Source of the DNA: Apolygus lucorum
Taxonomy: Eukaryota > Arthropoda > Insecta > Hemiptera > Miridae
Direction: 5' to 3'
DNA: 64,000 nucleotides
Assembly (NCBI GenBank): GCA_009739505.2
Contig: CM019168.2
Coordinates: 13,206,001 to 13,270,000, forward strand
The position numbers and the translations under genes were made by a program. How positions within the stretch are numbered: the first letter of the stretch is position 1; the number at the start of each line of letters is the position of its first letter. This document shows positions 47,401 to 59,437 of the stretch, piece after piece. The notes under the pieces were generated by a model, which saw nothing but the letters and a program-made list of their open reading frames with translations, searched no databases and had not been told where the DNA came from.

Positions 47401-47901
47401 TGTGTGTTTAGCGGAAGCTTTGCCTTGATTCTTTATTATCACATTCACTTCTTCAAGGGTTTTTCACCTGATTTTAAACCACCGCCGTGCATGCCTTGGG
47501 GAGTCACACGACCAGGCGCTCATCGCACTCGTTTCGGCTTGTAGAAGACAATGAATTTATCATGTATGATGGAGATGGGATAACTCTTATTCCATTCTCC
47601 GGTATTTCCTCTTCTTCCAGTTGGTTGTCAGGATCATAAATCACTCGCGTATACAGAAACAACTGTATTCTACAATAACTTGGCTCAAAACGGATTATAA
47701 ATCGATTACATAGCTCTAGACCGCCGAAACTCCTCTTACGGTCAGTTCACTGGCTCGTCCTGAACCCGACTGACGATTGAAGAAGTATCTAGAGAGAACC
47801 CAGGGTCCTCACACTCTTCTTCCAGGGTGCTTGGCATGAAGATCCCTACTTGGGATAGGTCTAGACTTTCTGTGGGGGCGGCTACATGTAGGTATAGATT
47901 G
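44491..47901. other. No recognised gene
   Basis: Mixed-composition sequence. Adjacent minus frames 47014-47217 and 46854-47036 give peptides of ordinary composition and might be one frameshifted fragment, but I recognise no domain. Other frames here are short. Confidence 0.35.
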
Positions 47902-47935
47902 TTTTTTTTTTTTTTTTTTTTTTTTGGGGGGGGGG
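47902..47935. repeat. Poly-T/poly-G tract
   Basis: About 24 T followed by about 10 G. The length is likely unstable and error-prone in assembly. Confidence 0.95.
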
Positions 47936-50187
47936 TTAACGGAATTATTTCAAAGAAAACCAATTTATATTAAGTTGAGAATATATTATTGGACTGTTTT
48001 GGCCTCAACAAAAAAAAGGATTTATCGAATTTCTTTTCGAAATATAACTGATAGTTTTTATAATAGCTTCACAATTTGATTAGTAATCGGATCTACTAAA
48101 TTCAACATCATCAGTTCAAAATTGGTACCGAAGTTCCAAAAATCGTTGGCAAGAAAATAGTAAAATCGTTAGAAACTACGAAGTCGGTGGACAAATTAAA
48201 TGACTGCAATTAAATATCTGCTTAAAAAACTTCTAAATCAAAAAATGGCATTCAATTGAAGAAAGTCGAAAAAAAAATCAAGAAACTCTTGGATAAGTAA
48301 ATCAAAAAATTATTGAGATAAATTACTTGGGAAGAATCACAAAATCAAAGTTACTTGAACGTTTCCCATTAAAAAAAAATTAAAAATAAAAACCAACTTG
48401 TACATCTTCAAAGATTAGTATCATAAAAACACGCGAATTTATCGATTATATTTTTAACTAGGATTACCTCTTGGGTCGAGACATTTCTTTGATCCCTTCA
48501 TACCTGTAATGAAAAAAATTCGGTTTTACCGCACTGAGTTGCCGTGCGCCCGGCGGAGAGTGAAGTGAAAAGTTGTCATCAATAAGAAAAAAAATTGTAT
48601 TAATTGCATAATACTATGACAATATGTAGTAGTCTAAAAAGTTCCTTACTTTTCACTTCTCTTTTAGTCATTCCCGCGTGCTTATAGGAGGAACGTATAG
48701 GTATCTGGTGTGTATTCACGGTTAAGACCACTCGACGGCGTGCCATGGATCAAGAAAATGAGCCCGTGGGACTTGGAGCTGAACTCGAACCCCATGGTGA
48801 AGAGAAGCATCGGCTGATGGCATAGCAAGATCATTCCTGGGACAAGGTGATTCAATCTTGTCCCTCACGCCAATGCCCGAAGTCGGATCTCGGACCCTGA
48901 AACCAGGCAGCCAGATGAACATGACTGCTGAGTGCTGAAAGTGCTGATGAAATACTAAGATGTAAATATTCATGTACAATACCATCGATTGTAGTGGTGA
49001 AGTATTTTTTCCAAATAGGTAACTTGTTAATAAAGATCTTCTATCACATTATCTCCTAAACCAAATCCATGAAGAGAAATGTTCAAGGCGTTCCTTCACC
49101 GCACATTCTCAACAAGTGAACATCCACGCGTTACATCCCCTCGCCCAACTAATTTCCAAGCTGTCCGAGACAAACCGTTCGCGCTCCGTTAACCCACGAC
49201 CCCGTATAAAAAAGTAGGTATATAATATAATATTATTTTTTTCTCTTTTTCATCACGGGAAAAATCCCTCCGGAGCAGCCAACTAAGACCGTATTACGAT
49301 TTGATTACGCCTCCACCCTCTAGCTTACCATCACAAGCTGGACGACCGCCAAAAACTCGTCTGCCGTCCCCCTAACCAGAGTTCCCTTCCATAACATCGG
49401 TTAAACCCTTTCTTCGTGGATTTCGGTTATCAACTCCCCCTAACCCTCTCCTATCCCTCCACTGTCCTCATCCCCTTGTTTGCTAATTGCCAATCTTCCT
49501 CCGGGACTCGATGATAAACTCGAGTCTACTAAGCTATTTACGCTGTTGCCGCCTTCTCCGCCACTTTCTCACTTTACTTCCCATTATGGGACGAGGTCGT
49601 GGAAGGCGGGAGTTGATTACCTCAACAAGTATCGCGCTCTATCGCCTCCTCCATCTATTGATTCGGGAATTTATCCCGTGACCGTCGGATGTATAAACTG
49701 GAAAGACGGCTCCTAATAAATTGTCACCTTGGAAGGTGATAGGATCCATCTTGATGTGGTATAAATGTACGGATTTTCAAGAGCGTTCGACTAAGTGGAC
49801 CATACGCTATTGTTAAGCAAAGCTCATCGCTTTGGAATTGCAGACAATATACAAGAATAGTATTGGATTGGTCTGGAATCGAGTGATTTCACTACAAACC
49901 CGCTAGAGGTTGTGAACGCATAAACATATCGTTTCGACCGCTTCAACTTCAGATTGATCAAGAACTAATAACATCTTCCGTCGCGGATAGCGAATATTCT
50001 TGATTTTTTCGTACTATTATTATTTACGGATATTTATTTATTTATATTGTACTGAATCACCTCCAGTAGTATCTTGGTTTGAAATGTATAGTAATAGCTG
50101 TTAGTTATTGATTTGATGTGTATAAAAAAGGTTGTTGCGAATATAATTCTAAAAGTTGTTATCATTATTATAATATTATATTATGTC
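47936..50187. other. No recognised gene; weak B-box-like site
   Basis: AT-rich to about 48720. On the minus strand 48780-48800 has GGGGTTCGAGTTCAG, a weak B-box match within a GC-richer block (48725-48990) that may be an old SINE. The frames at 49480-49716 are unrecognised. Confidence 0.35.
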
Positions 50188-50190
50188 TTA

Positions 50191-51034
50191 TGCCCACTTT
50201 CTCCAAACATTCGAAACGAGTTTAAACCAAGAGCGCCGAGAGATAATCGACGTTTAGCAATAAATGTCTTTCACCAGAGCGATTTACGTGTTTAAACTCC
50301 ATCTCGAGGGGTTCGAGTTTAAACGGTCGAATAAACTCGGTATGCTCGTTTAACTAAAAACTCAATATGGCCGCGCAGTGAAAATTTTTTATTGTTGTGA
50401 GATTTTGTGTATGTTCTCGGAAGTGTTTTGTGTTTGGAAATGGATATGCCATTACAAATAATTTATGACTTGTCTGACGACGACGTCCCCAGGAGATGCC
50501 CGAGGAGAATCCTTCAACGTGTTCCACACTGCCAAACCCACGGTCATCAAAGTCCTAAATTTGATTGATACTCGGCTAGAGTTCCCGACGAAATACCTTG
50601 TAAACCAGGAACAGGTCGAACAGAAGAACGGTCGTCCTTAACTTACCTACCTTCATTAATACGAATTATTAACTAATAAAAAATTAAAAGAACTGATATT
50701 GTATCAGAAGTAGGTAATCGGCAATAAAGAAATCGAAATTACTCGCGACGAACTCGTATCACTGAACATCACTGATAAAGGCGAGAATCTACTGATAGCA
50801 AGCGCAGGAGTGGTTGTTGTTCAACGCTTCTATTGCCCCAAATGCGTCATAATGTCCAACTTTCGTTCATTTCACTTGACATTTCAAGGTTAGCTAAGCT
50901 CGATTATCTCAATCATTTAACTTTGATTTGGGTTGGTGAAAGACGCTCGCCATCTTGCCAGGTTTATTCCTTCAGATTAGCAATCAAGGCGTTTAGTTAA
51001 ACGCGATTTGAACAAATTTTGGTGAAAGTGGGCC
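50191..51034. mobile_element. TIR element with TTA duplication (PIF/Harbinger-like)
   Basis: The ends TGCCCACTTTCTCCAAA and the complement of GGCCCACTTTCACCAAA are flanked by TTA on both sides (50188-50190, 51035-51037), the duplication size and sequence of PIF/Harbinger transposons. Inside, from ATG at 50440, an acidic-then-basic start 'MDMPLQIIYDLSDDDVPRR' may be a coding remnant. Near 50745 another short frame reads 'EITRDELVSLNIT'. CTTTCACCA recurs subterminally. There is no intact transposase. Confidence 0.65.
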
Positions 51035-51213
51035 TTATTCAGTTATTTACTTGCCGTTACCTACGGCGTCATTTCAGTTTCAATCATTCAACAATGATCT
51101 GACAAATTTCTTTTTCCCAGATGATCTAAATTGACCAAATTGATTTTGGTTTCAAATAGGCGAAATATCGACGAAGAAATAACGGCTCTTGCAGGTCTAC
51201 TACCTAGGTCTGA

Positions 51214-51331
51214 CACCACTGTCAAAGGCCGGCGTGGCGACGTTGAAATACCGGCCTTTGCAGAGCTCCAAAATCAGAGTTACACGCCACTGACAAAGGC
51301 CGGTGTGGCGACGTTGAAACGCCGGCCTTTG
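51214..51331. repeat. 72-bp tandem duplication with internal hairpins
   Basis: CACTGTCAAAGGCCGGCGTG and CACTGACAAAGGCCGGTGTG are 72 bp apart. Each copy is a stem-loop AAAGGCCGG/CCGGCCTTT. The frame 51131-51412 reads through but is not recognisable. Confidence 0.85.
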
Positions 51332-51664
51332 TGGTGGCGAGGCTGGACCCCCTTAAGGGTCTTTTGCCCCCCTTATCAGCCCCCGCGCTGCCACGGGGTA
51401 CACGGTGGGTAGAGAGGGGTTGGGGGTATAAAGTTTCTTATTCCCCTTACTTATATACCAAATTTTTCCTTTACTAACAATGTATATTTTATTATTGAAT
51501 ACAGTGATCGTTCATGCTTGAATTTATCCTCACAAATCAGGCACGTATCCAAAAGTTTGGTCAGTAGTCCAAAAAACTCGGTAATAAGGTCAAGTGACTA
51601 AAAAGCAAAACAAAAAGGAGAAAAGTGCGTAAAAGGAAAAACTGACTAAAAGGAAACATATTGT

Positions 51665-52245
51665 TTAGTAATGCATGCATTCCACGGGACGTCCCATTGG
51701 ATAAGCATTAGATCAGTTTAACCAGTTGGTAAGCTATAAAACTGTTTCACTCGATGTAATTTACTTATTACTTTAGGCAAGACATAGTTATCCCCCCCCC
51801 CCCTCACCCTTTTCCACCATAACACTTCTAGCGGCATGATAGCCTCGAATCTGAAGAGCATTTAAAATCCGTGATCTACGATACCCAACATGCGATTTCG
51901 AGTTCATCCCCACCCCCCCTCCCCATCACCGCCACTAATGGTGCCAGTCTGGCACCAAAGCAGAAATACGTCGTAACATTGAACTTTCATCTATTAGTTT
52001 TAGTAGGCAGTCCGTCGAAGTTCACATCTGTATTCTGGGTGAAACACGATAAAACCCACGAAATATGCGGTTTATGGTGTCCTGGCGCAATGGTGGCACC
52101 ACTATAAGTTCCATGGTGGCACAGAGAATAATTCATGAAAATCCGGAGGTATAATGAGAATTTTTCCTCAATTTCAAAGGTTGGGTAAAATTAGTAAGCA
52201 GTAACAGAACCAAAATATTGAAAAACCGGATATTTCGTGAATATA
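51665..52245 (+). repeat. Family D repeat, copy 2 (uninterrupted)
   Basis: Collinear with 30261-30649 plus 31314-31500, without the family C insert, so it serves as an empty site. It has a shorter poly-C run near 51792. It is non-coding. Confidence 0.85.
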
Positions 52246-52339
52246 ATCCCCCTCCTCACCCCCTCCCCTTGCAAATTTCGGTACTCTGGTGAAATCATGT
52301 ACAACTCGGAAGTTATTTGAGTCAAACAAAAAAAGAAAC

Positions 52340-52734
52340 ACACAAATCGGTTGGAAATTAAGGCCTGAGCAGAGTTTACAAGATTATGCCCGCAAACGCA
52401 CGTTTTTTAAGCATTAACCCCCCCCCCCCCTTTCACCCCTTAAAAAGCAAAATTCGAAATCCCGACGCCGTAGTGCACAAGTAGATAGTTTTCCGCGTCG
52501 AAGAAAAAACGAACCACGAAAATCGGTTGAGAATTAAGGCCTGGGTAGACGACACAAGATTATGCCCAAAAACGCACGTTTTTCAAGCATTAACCCCCCC
52601 TTTCCCCCCCTTAAAAGGCAAAATTCGAAATTCCGGCGACGTAGTGCACAACTAGATAGTTTTCCGCGTCGAACAAAAAACGAACCACGAAAATCGGTGA
52701 GAACTAAGGGCTGTGCAGACGACACAAGATTTTG

Positions 52735-52735
<1 letters not shown>
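52340..52735. repeat. About 175-bp tandem repeat, 2.2 units
   Basis: AAATCGGTTGGAAATTAAGG recurs at about 52345, 52521 and 52692, with 'AACGCACGTTTTT', a poly-C run and 'GATAGTTTTCCGCGTCGAA' in each unit. It is non-coding. Confidence 0.9.
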
Positions 52736-52782
<47 letters not shown>

Positions 52783-52800
52783 ACACACACACACACACAC
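52736..52800. repeat. (CA)n microsatellite
   Basis: CA dinucleotide run with one TA interruption. The frames through it are artefacts. Confidence 0.97.
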
Positions 52801-53044
52801 AGACATACACCTATGGTTTTTTTTCGCGGATTTGGATTCAGAATGGTCTAAAACGGATTATTGTGTGGTTATTTTTTTTTCTGTTGAGTGTTGTCCAACT
52901 TCACCCCAGATCGATCGCATAAGGACGCCCAAGTCTTACTGTGGGACGTCCTAAAAATTGAGATTGTCTATTGAAGAAAGTGGACTGATTTGTGATGATA
53001 CTAATCTGATTTGTGCGCAACTTCATTGGAATAATGGTAATAAT

Positions 53045-53155
53045 AAATGGAATTCAATGAACAGGGTTCCCGTGAGACCACCAAAGTTAAGGCTAGTCGA
53101 TCCGGGAGATAGTTTGGATTGGTGACCGCTCCTGGGCAATATCGCAGGTCTTGAA
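53045..53155 (+). ncRNA. 5S rRNA-like pseudogene or 5S-derived SINE head
   Basis: The stretch 53064-53152 follows the order of the insect 5S rRNA 3' two thirds. It has GGTTCCCGTGAGACCACCAA (5S: GGTTCTCGTCCGATCACCGA), AAGTTAAGG, a GTCG block, then TTTGGATTGGTGACCGCTCC and TGGGCAATATCGCAGG (5S: TTAGATGGGGGACCGCTTGG and GAACACCGCG). Many substitutions and small indels rule out a functional 5S gene. A non-5S body follows, so a SINE3-type element or a pseudogene are both possible. Recognition is by eye. Confidence 0.5.
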
Positions 53156-54009
53156 AATTTTTCGGTTTGGGCCGTTGGTGAACCCCGCTCCACAGTAAGT
53201 GAAGCAATAAGGCCATGAAGAATCATCAGAACCAATGAATCCTGATCTCCTCATTGGAAGGCAGCTGATGACGTCCGTGAAGCCAGGAATCAGTTAGATG
53301 AAAATTCAACCTAAGATGATTGTTTACTTTATTTGTTCTTCTAAAAGACGTTGAGGCTGAATTTGAATCAATTTTGTCTCCCCTGTCACAGTCATCAAGA
53401 AACAGCTAAGAACCCAAAACTTAGAAAAATTTAACCTTTTATTGATGACTCTTAAAAATTCATAGGGTTTTGGCAGATCTCCGTATTCAATCTCCATGTC
53501 TGTTTCAACCGTTACTTAATAAAATTGTTTAACGGTTGAAACAGACATCATGAAATTTAATTTCAACTAGCTTCCTTCCAGTCAGTGCAAAAAAAAATGT
53601 ATCGGATGAATGCAAATATCTTCGAAAAATTAAGTATGAGTTGTCTATTCAAAAGTCTGGAAACCTAGAAATACTTGTAAATAAGCACTACACCGAGTTC
53701 TCAAGAGCCAAGTACTTCGCAAGGGGCCTGGGGTCTTCGTACGAAGAAGTTGTGAAATATTCAAAGTTCCTAGAACACTCAAGTGAGGATATCCAAATAT
53801 ATTTTCGAATTATTATTTTTTCAGAATTTTCTTCGCCTATTCTTCTTGAAGTTGAAAAACAAATTACTTAGAAAGAATTTTACAAATGAGGAGTCGCTCA
53901 GGTTTCTTCGGTGTCGTTCAAGAAAATATCGAATTTGCTGAAAAAAACATATTCCTGTAGGAGTTCCAAGGAATCCACCATCTACCAGTATTGCCCACAA
54001 AATACTTTC
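53156..54009. other. No recognised gene; one perfect hairpin
   Basis: 53496-53549 forms a hairpin with 19-bp perfect arms (ATGTCTGTTTCAACCGTTA) and a 16-base loop. The frame 53641-53871 (76 aa) is unrecognised. Confidence 0.45.
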
Positions 54010-54401
54010 AATTCGGGGGTGGTTATTTTCATAGGAGACCATTTCCATCCCAACTCGCATAATTCTTGAAAATTTTTATCGAAATCAATTGGGAATCGTA
54101 GAAGGCTGAGGCAAGGGTTTCACGTTTGCGCATGCGCAGAGGTTACTATCAGTTTGGGGGCGATGATTTTCATTTCACACGCCAATCCGCACATTCCCTG
54201 AAAATTTCATTGGAATCGAAAGAGAATTGTAGAAGATATGGCTGTGGCAAGGATTTCATGACAGACAGACAGACACGGAACCAAAATGGTTCAGGAAGGT
54301 CTGAAACGTGAAACGCGAGTGAAATTTTTGATTTTGGAGACAATTTTTTCAACTTTGAGAAGTGAAAACTAAGATTCCGCTACCTTGGTAGACTCGGAAG
54401 C
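54010..54401 (+). mobile_element. Family C repeat, copy 5 (5' truncated)
   Basis: Has two internal units with GCGCATGCGCAGAGGTTACT and GGCGATGATTTTCATTT, then CATGACAGACAGACAGACAC and the 3' hairpin with one stem mutation (GATTCCG for GCTTCCG). It ends CGGAAGCAAAA. The head is missing. Confidence 0.75.
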
Positions 54402-55107
54402 AAAACCTACACACCTACACAACTAAACCTACGTATTCTGCATTGAAAGCTTGTATTTTTGCAGATCTTCTTTGAGACGTAATTACAATGATAACTACCT
54501 ATTTGGATTCCTATTTTTCCAAACCTACCTATTGCTGAATGTTGTAACTTTATTTACTTAATCTTCACGAGTTATGCTTTGAGCCTTTCAGTAATTACTG
54601 AACTTCTATTAATAGAATCAGTGTAAACGAGAAAAACGACACCCAACAACGTGTTACAAGTTCCTCCATCCCGCCCTACTTGTGTTGTTTAGTTTTAAAG
54701 ATTTGTTTTTATCAAAAGAAAGCAATAGCTTTCTCGTGATGCGTCAGCGTACGAAAGAATTGTGGATTTTTAATACCAGTTTGGAGGAGATTTTACTCAT
54801 TTTTAATTCCACTTTGGAGAAGATGAAATTTTAACTGGGGAGAACGGGAAAAGATAAAACCTTCTTGAGTCGAGTGCTTTGAAAAGAAGTTGAGAAGCAT
54901 CAGCCTTTTGAAACTTAATGGTTGGGAGAAGAGTCTCAGCTTCATTAATGTAATTGCGAAAGGCTCAAGATGGTGACGCACTCCATGCGATTGTTTGGGA
55001 ATTTTCGTTTTGGGTAAGTGATTTGGAGGTTCTTGAAGCTCAGTTCTTGAATGTTCTGATACATTGAGTACCGTATCTAGCACATGGATCTATTCTAAAT
55101 TCCGGGT
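54402..55107. other. No recognised gene
   Basis: Unrecognised. A GGAGAAGATG/TTTTAATTCCACTTTGGAG stretch near 54780 hints at a small duplication. Confidence 0.4.
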
Positions 55108-55545
55108 ATTTTTGACCGACTTCAACGCGCCGAAGGCGCGCGAAAGAGGAGCTACTCAATTCGGGTTGTCGTGGGACGACGATTTTTTTTTTTTTTTTTT
55201 TGTATGTCTGAACACCTTGCATTTCTTTATTCTGGTACCAATCTGTCTGATTCTTCTTGAAATGAGTTCTACCAGTATCCGTGGTGGTCCCATTTCAAAC
55301 AGATTTCATTTTGCTTTGTTAAAAATGAAATCTGTTTGAAATGGGACCACCACGGATACTGGTAGAACACATTTCAGAAAGAATCAGACAGATTGGTACC
55401 AGAATAAAGAAATGCAAGCGACTCGGACATACAAAAAAAAAAAAAAAAAAAAATCGTCGTCCCACGACAACCCGAATTGAGTACCTCCTCTTTCGCGCGC
55501 CTTCGGCGCGTTGAAGTCGGTCAAAAAGTATCGAAAATTTGTGAA
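55108..55545. mobile_element. Foldback element (two arms of about 200 bp, minimal spacer)
   Basis: The left arm (55108-55313) and right arm (55322-55545) are inverted copies joined by a few bases around ATTTTGCTTTGTTAAAAAT. Each outer end carries a GCGCCTTCGGCGCG-type palindrome and a poly-T/A tract of 18-20. The arms differ by point changes and indels, so this is an old or gene-converted structure, not an assembly mirror. The arm ORFs are mutual shadows. Confidence 0.85.
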
Positions 55546-55799
55546 AGAAGTTGAAAAACGTGGTTCCCATTTTCGGGAATACTGGTCCGCATTCACTCTT
55601 CTTGCCTGTGACTTCCGACTGAATCGATGGAGGACCATTTGTGTATAGTCAAATTGAAGGTCTGATTGTGAGATTTAAAATGATATGCTATATGAGGGGG
55701 ATTCCGATAACTAAAAGGTGCTGCGGGGGATGAGAAACGGGGAAATCATAGTGGCTTTTAGGTCGAAACCTGCATGAGCCATATCAAACGTGTCTACGA

Positions 55800-56245
55800 A
55801 TGCTCAAGTATGTGAGTTTTCATACCAAGTATGAGCGATAATTGTAGTACTGTTAGTAAGGTTTTCTACCAAGTTAGTAAGGTTTTCTACCAAGCACATA
55901 GCTCCCTCGTCATTCATAATATAGTTGGATAGGTTATGGTATAGGAGATCGTCAGAACTGAATAGTGCTGTACCAAATATGAGATATGTATTACAATTTG
56001 GTGATAAGAGGGTATTATACCAAGTGGGTGTAGCACATAGCCCCCTCATCACCGATAACATGATTAGGTAGGTAATAGTAGAGGGCATAGTCAGAACTGC
56101 ATACTGCCCAACTAAATATGAGGTATGTAATAGTACAGTTATAGTTAGTTGGAGAGTATTCTACCAAGTGGGTGTAACACATAGCTTCCTAGTCATCCAT
56201 AATATAGTTGGTTATGTAATGGTATAGGATCCAAGGTATGTAATG
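55800..56245. repeat. Degenerate tandem of family C-like heads, about 3 units
   Basis: ACCAAGTGGGTGTAGCACAT with 'CATAATATAGTTGG' and 'TATGGTATAGGA' recurs at about 130-150 bp (near 55880, 56018, 56160). TACCAAGTGGGTGT resembles the family C head, suggesting amplification of that part. Confidence 0.6.
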
Positions 56246-57909
56246 GTATGTGGATAGAAGGTTAAAAAATAAATGACTGGACTTGTACTGTTTTTTTTTC
56301 TCAACAATTTCAGTTTTTTTTTCCTTATTTCAGTTTTTTTCCTTATTTCAGTGCAATTTAACGGTAAATAAACTCAAATATAACGTAATTACTCTGGTTA
56401 CCAACTGAGGTTAATGTAAGACAGAAAAAGTTACTCGTTTCCTTCATTTCCTGATCCGGATTACAGAATGTGATCCACCCTACGGCGTCTGGTTCACCTT
56501 ACTGAAATGATTCACAGTATGGAAACAGATCCACATTAACATATCGATAAACTGCGGGTAAATTGAAGAAAAAAAAAGTGAGGAAAGTGAAGAAGAAAGA
56601 GGAAAGACTGAGATGGATAGGCCGGCCCTTAACTGTTAATACAAGTGAAGAAAAAAGAGGAAAGACTGAGATGGATAGGCCGGCCCTTAACTGTTAATAC
56701 AGGTTAGGGAGAGAGGGTAGATCTCGCTGGCCCGAAACCATTAAAAGAAGTGGGTTTGCTGGGCAAAATCGATCGCGTTACAATGATCGTGTAACACATG
56801 AAGTTATCAGGACAGAGATTTGGACAAGAATGGGTTGCTGGTGGTACTTTGAGCTGCCTTTATATAAAACTGAGATAGCGAGAGACGAAGGGAGGTTGGG
56901 GTCTCAAGTGTCGACTGCTACGAGAAAATACGTTGGCCTACTCGAGGTACCAATTTCTGTGGTTTGTTCGTAAAATATGTACATTTAGGAGGAAGTAAGT
57001 CCCTCTGCATTATAAAAAAAAATGGAAAAATTGAATTGATGTTGAAAGTTGTGTTCTAGCTTGAGCCAACACGAGGGCCTGCTCGAGATAGTCTCACACC
57101 TGCGGTTTATTTATAGATTTAGGAGGGTCTTCAAGATTTTTCTCTGGATTTGACCAACTGGCGGTGGACATGATTCACTTTCAGACGATGAAATTAAATT
57201 GCTTCAAAGCTAAACATTTTCAATTTTTAAATCAATCCGCCATGCACATGAGAAGTTAAATATTAAAGTAAAATACCTTGGTGAATTCGAGTGCTTTGAA
57301 TTCAAAACAGAAACTGAAAAGTTTGGTTTCGTTTTCGTGGAATATCCCGACGGAAATATATCATAATTATACCAGTTGAGCAGCAGCTGGTCTTCAACTC
57401 ATTGTCATTCATCAAGTTAGATTTGAAAATACAATATTCCCTGTCTTCCGTCGCTGTGTATAGCTTTTATTCCTCATACGGGGGGACGCTCTCAACTTTG
57501 CATAACCAATAACCCTCCCCCTCCGACGCGGCTGCCTAGTAGGTACAAACCCTCCACACCACCTCATTCAGGTAGCTTCGCCTTCGGAAGCAATCAAGTT
57601 CCGAAACCGATATCTCCTTCCTTGCTGAAGGTAATAAAATTGAACATAACCCAAATCGGATTTAAAAACCAATTCCATCCTATAGACGAGAGGCAAAACA
57701 CCAGGGATTGTCTTGGCTCCACGTCGTCGATGGTCGTCAATATTTTATCGAGGTTACAGTGAGAATATGTGTGGCAATATTATCGATATTTCGTCATGTT
57801 TTTCCTCTTGATTACATGGAATTTATCTACAAGTCGAAGGTAGAAAAGTATTGCAAGTACTTAGTTCTTTGGGACACTTCGGTGAATTGTACTGTCAACA
57901 CAAACACAA
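56246..57909. other. No recognised gene; 58-bp duplication
   Basis: 56587-56702 is a two-unit 58-bp tandem (GTGAAGAAGAAAGAGGAAAG through GGCCGGCCCTTAACTG) with two differences. The rest, including frame 57708-57956, is unrecognised. Confidence 0.4.
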
Positions 57910-58045
57910 AAAAACGCTGCAAATCATTGCTCAAAGGTTTATTATTTTCTGTATAGATCACCCTTCTGTATAGATCACTGGTTCTCCATCAATAGCACCT
58001 ACCACCATCTGTATTCTCCTTTGACCCTGCCACTAAAATTTCAGC

Positions 58046-58345
58046 TTCCTGCGTTCAATAGGATTGTGAATGGCTTCGGAGCTCACTCAGCTGATCAGTT
58101 ACCACTCAGGCGCCTTCAGCAATCTCCATTGACCCTGCCTCTCAAATTTCAGGTTCCTGCGTCCAACAGGAGAGGAAATGGCCTTGGAGCTCACTCAGCT
58201 GATCAGTTACCACTCAGGCGCCTTCAGCAATCTCCATTGACCCTGCCTCTCAAATTTCAGGTTCCTGCGTTCAACAGGAGAGAAAATGGCCTTGGAGCTC
58301 ACTCAGCTGATCAGTGACCACTCAGGCACCTTCAGCAATCTCCAT
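58046..58345 (+). repeat. 108-bp tandem repeat in family B copy 5, about 2.7 units
   Basis: GAGCTCACTCAGCTGATCAG is spaced 108 bp apart, with CTCAAATTTCAGGTTCCTGC in each unit. The plus frame 58021-58317 stays open as 36-residue repeats in a different frame from the 105-bp version. The same unit type occurs in family E at 21375-21800. Confidence 0.85.
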
Positions 58346-58818
58346 TGACTTTTGATTATGGAAATTTGATTACTGGTTACGCAGAAGGCAAAACTGTATA
58401 CAAATCGAAGAAATGAACAGCGATCGCATTTTAGTCAGAAAAAATTTCAACGGAGATTAGACCTCTTTTGCGATTCACACTCATGATTCTGTTTTATCGA
58501 AGGAAAAGCTTCAAGTACTCGTAGGGACCGAACGGTTTGCCCTACAGAGCTCCGGGTGGTCTCAAAAATTTTTTAAAATTCAGTACTATTTAAAATTAGT
58601 GAAAAAACGATACCTTTATTTCAACAGTTTTCGAGCTAGGGCACTCTTGAAATTTTCAACCCTTAATTTTCACCCCTTAGAAGTGACCTACATCAACCAA
58701 AAGCTTCGCGGCACAACTAGACCCCAAATGGAGCCCATATACCAAATTTCATCGAAATCGGTCCATGGTAACTAAGAAAAGTGCCGCGTACGGCGTACGG
58801 CGGACGGACGGAAATTTT

Positions 58819-59078
58819 AACACAGAATGTGTTTTTGCGATGACCTACCGAAAAAAAATCGTCACGAAAAAGCGACAGAAAAAACATCTGGTGATATGTT
58901 TATTGGTTGTCATGTTAATGTCAACTCCACATTTATCATTGTTGTTTTTTATTTAACGGATGACTAGTATCGCAAAAACACATTCTGTGTTCCTATGATT
59001 TCATACAGAGTATGGAAAAAGAAATAAACCGGGGGGTGCAGGGGGGCGGAGCCCCCCGCCGTGGCGCAAAGCGCCGAC
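58819..59078 (+). mobile_element. Family E element, copy 3 (260 bp, internal deletion)
   Basis: Edges are fixed by the interrupted B sequence (AAATTTT before, TTTTTATTCG after). Left ACACA-GAA-TGTGT and inner right ACACA-TTC-TGTGT ends are retained. Tail hairpins: perfect 7-bp stem GGGGGGC/GCCCCCC (59041-59057) and GGCGC-AAA-GCGCC (59063-59075). About 180 bp of the interior is replaced by a short unrelated stretch near 58886-58925. Confidence 0.8.
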
Positions 59079-59437
59079 TTTTTATTCGATTTTCGGATTC
59101 TACGTACCTTGAAACGTAAAACATCAAATTTTGAGGGGGGGTTAAAATTTTTTTTTCTTGCTCGATTCCAAAGGCTTATTATTGAAAATAATAAACCAAT
59201 ATGATTGAGAGAATTCCATTGCTGTTAATAGTACGATCGTATCTACCTACTGCTTTTTGTTCAAATAGTTGGGTTACCTGGTCATTTTTCTGATGACTTC
59301 ATGGGGAAAAAATATAATAGTATATTAATTTAAGACATGTTATACCTTTAATGCGCATTAGCCAGTTCTACCACCATGAATCCATTCTTGCAAGAGTCGT
59401 AGGTAAAACACTTAAAACTGATCCATGACGTCATAAG

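Larger units (their letters stand above)
57910..59198 (+). mobile_element. Family B repeat, copy 5 (hosts family E copy 3)
   Basis: From AAAACGCTGCAAATCATTGC to the terminal hairpin (59174-59198). Its module carries 108-bp units instead of 105-bp ones. The GC block at 58785-58812 is followed by family E (58819-59078), after which the A-like 3' part (TTTTTATTCGATTTTCGG) resumes. Confidence 0.85.

Noticed and set aside
52562..52954. 130-residue open frame with a Thr/His run
   Set aside because: Produced by the 175-bp tandem repeat and (CA)n.
55064..55638. ORFs with poly-Phe on both strands
   Set aside because: They are mirror images of the foldback arms and its T/A tracts.
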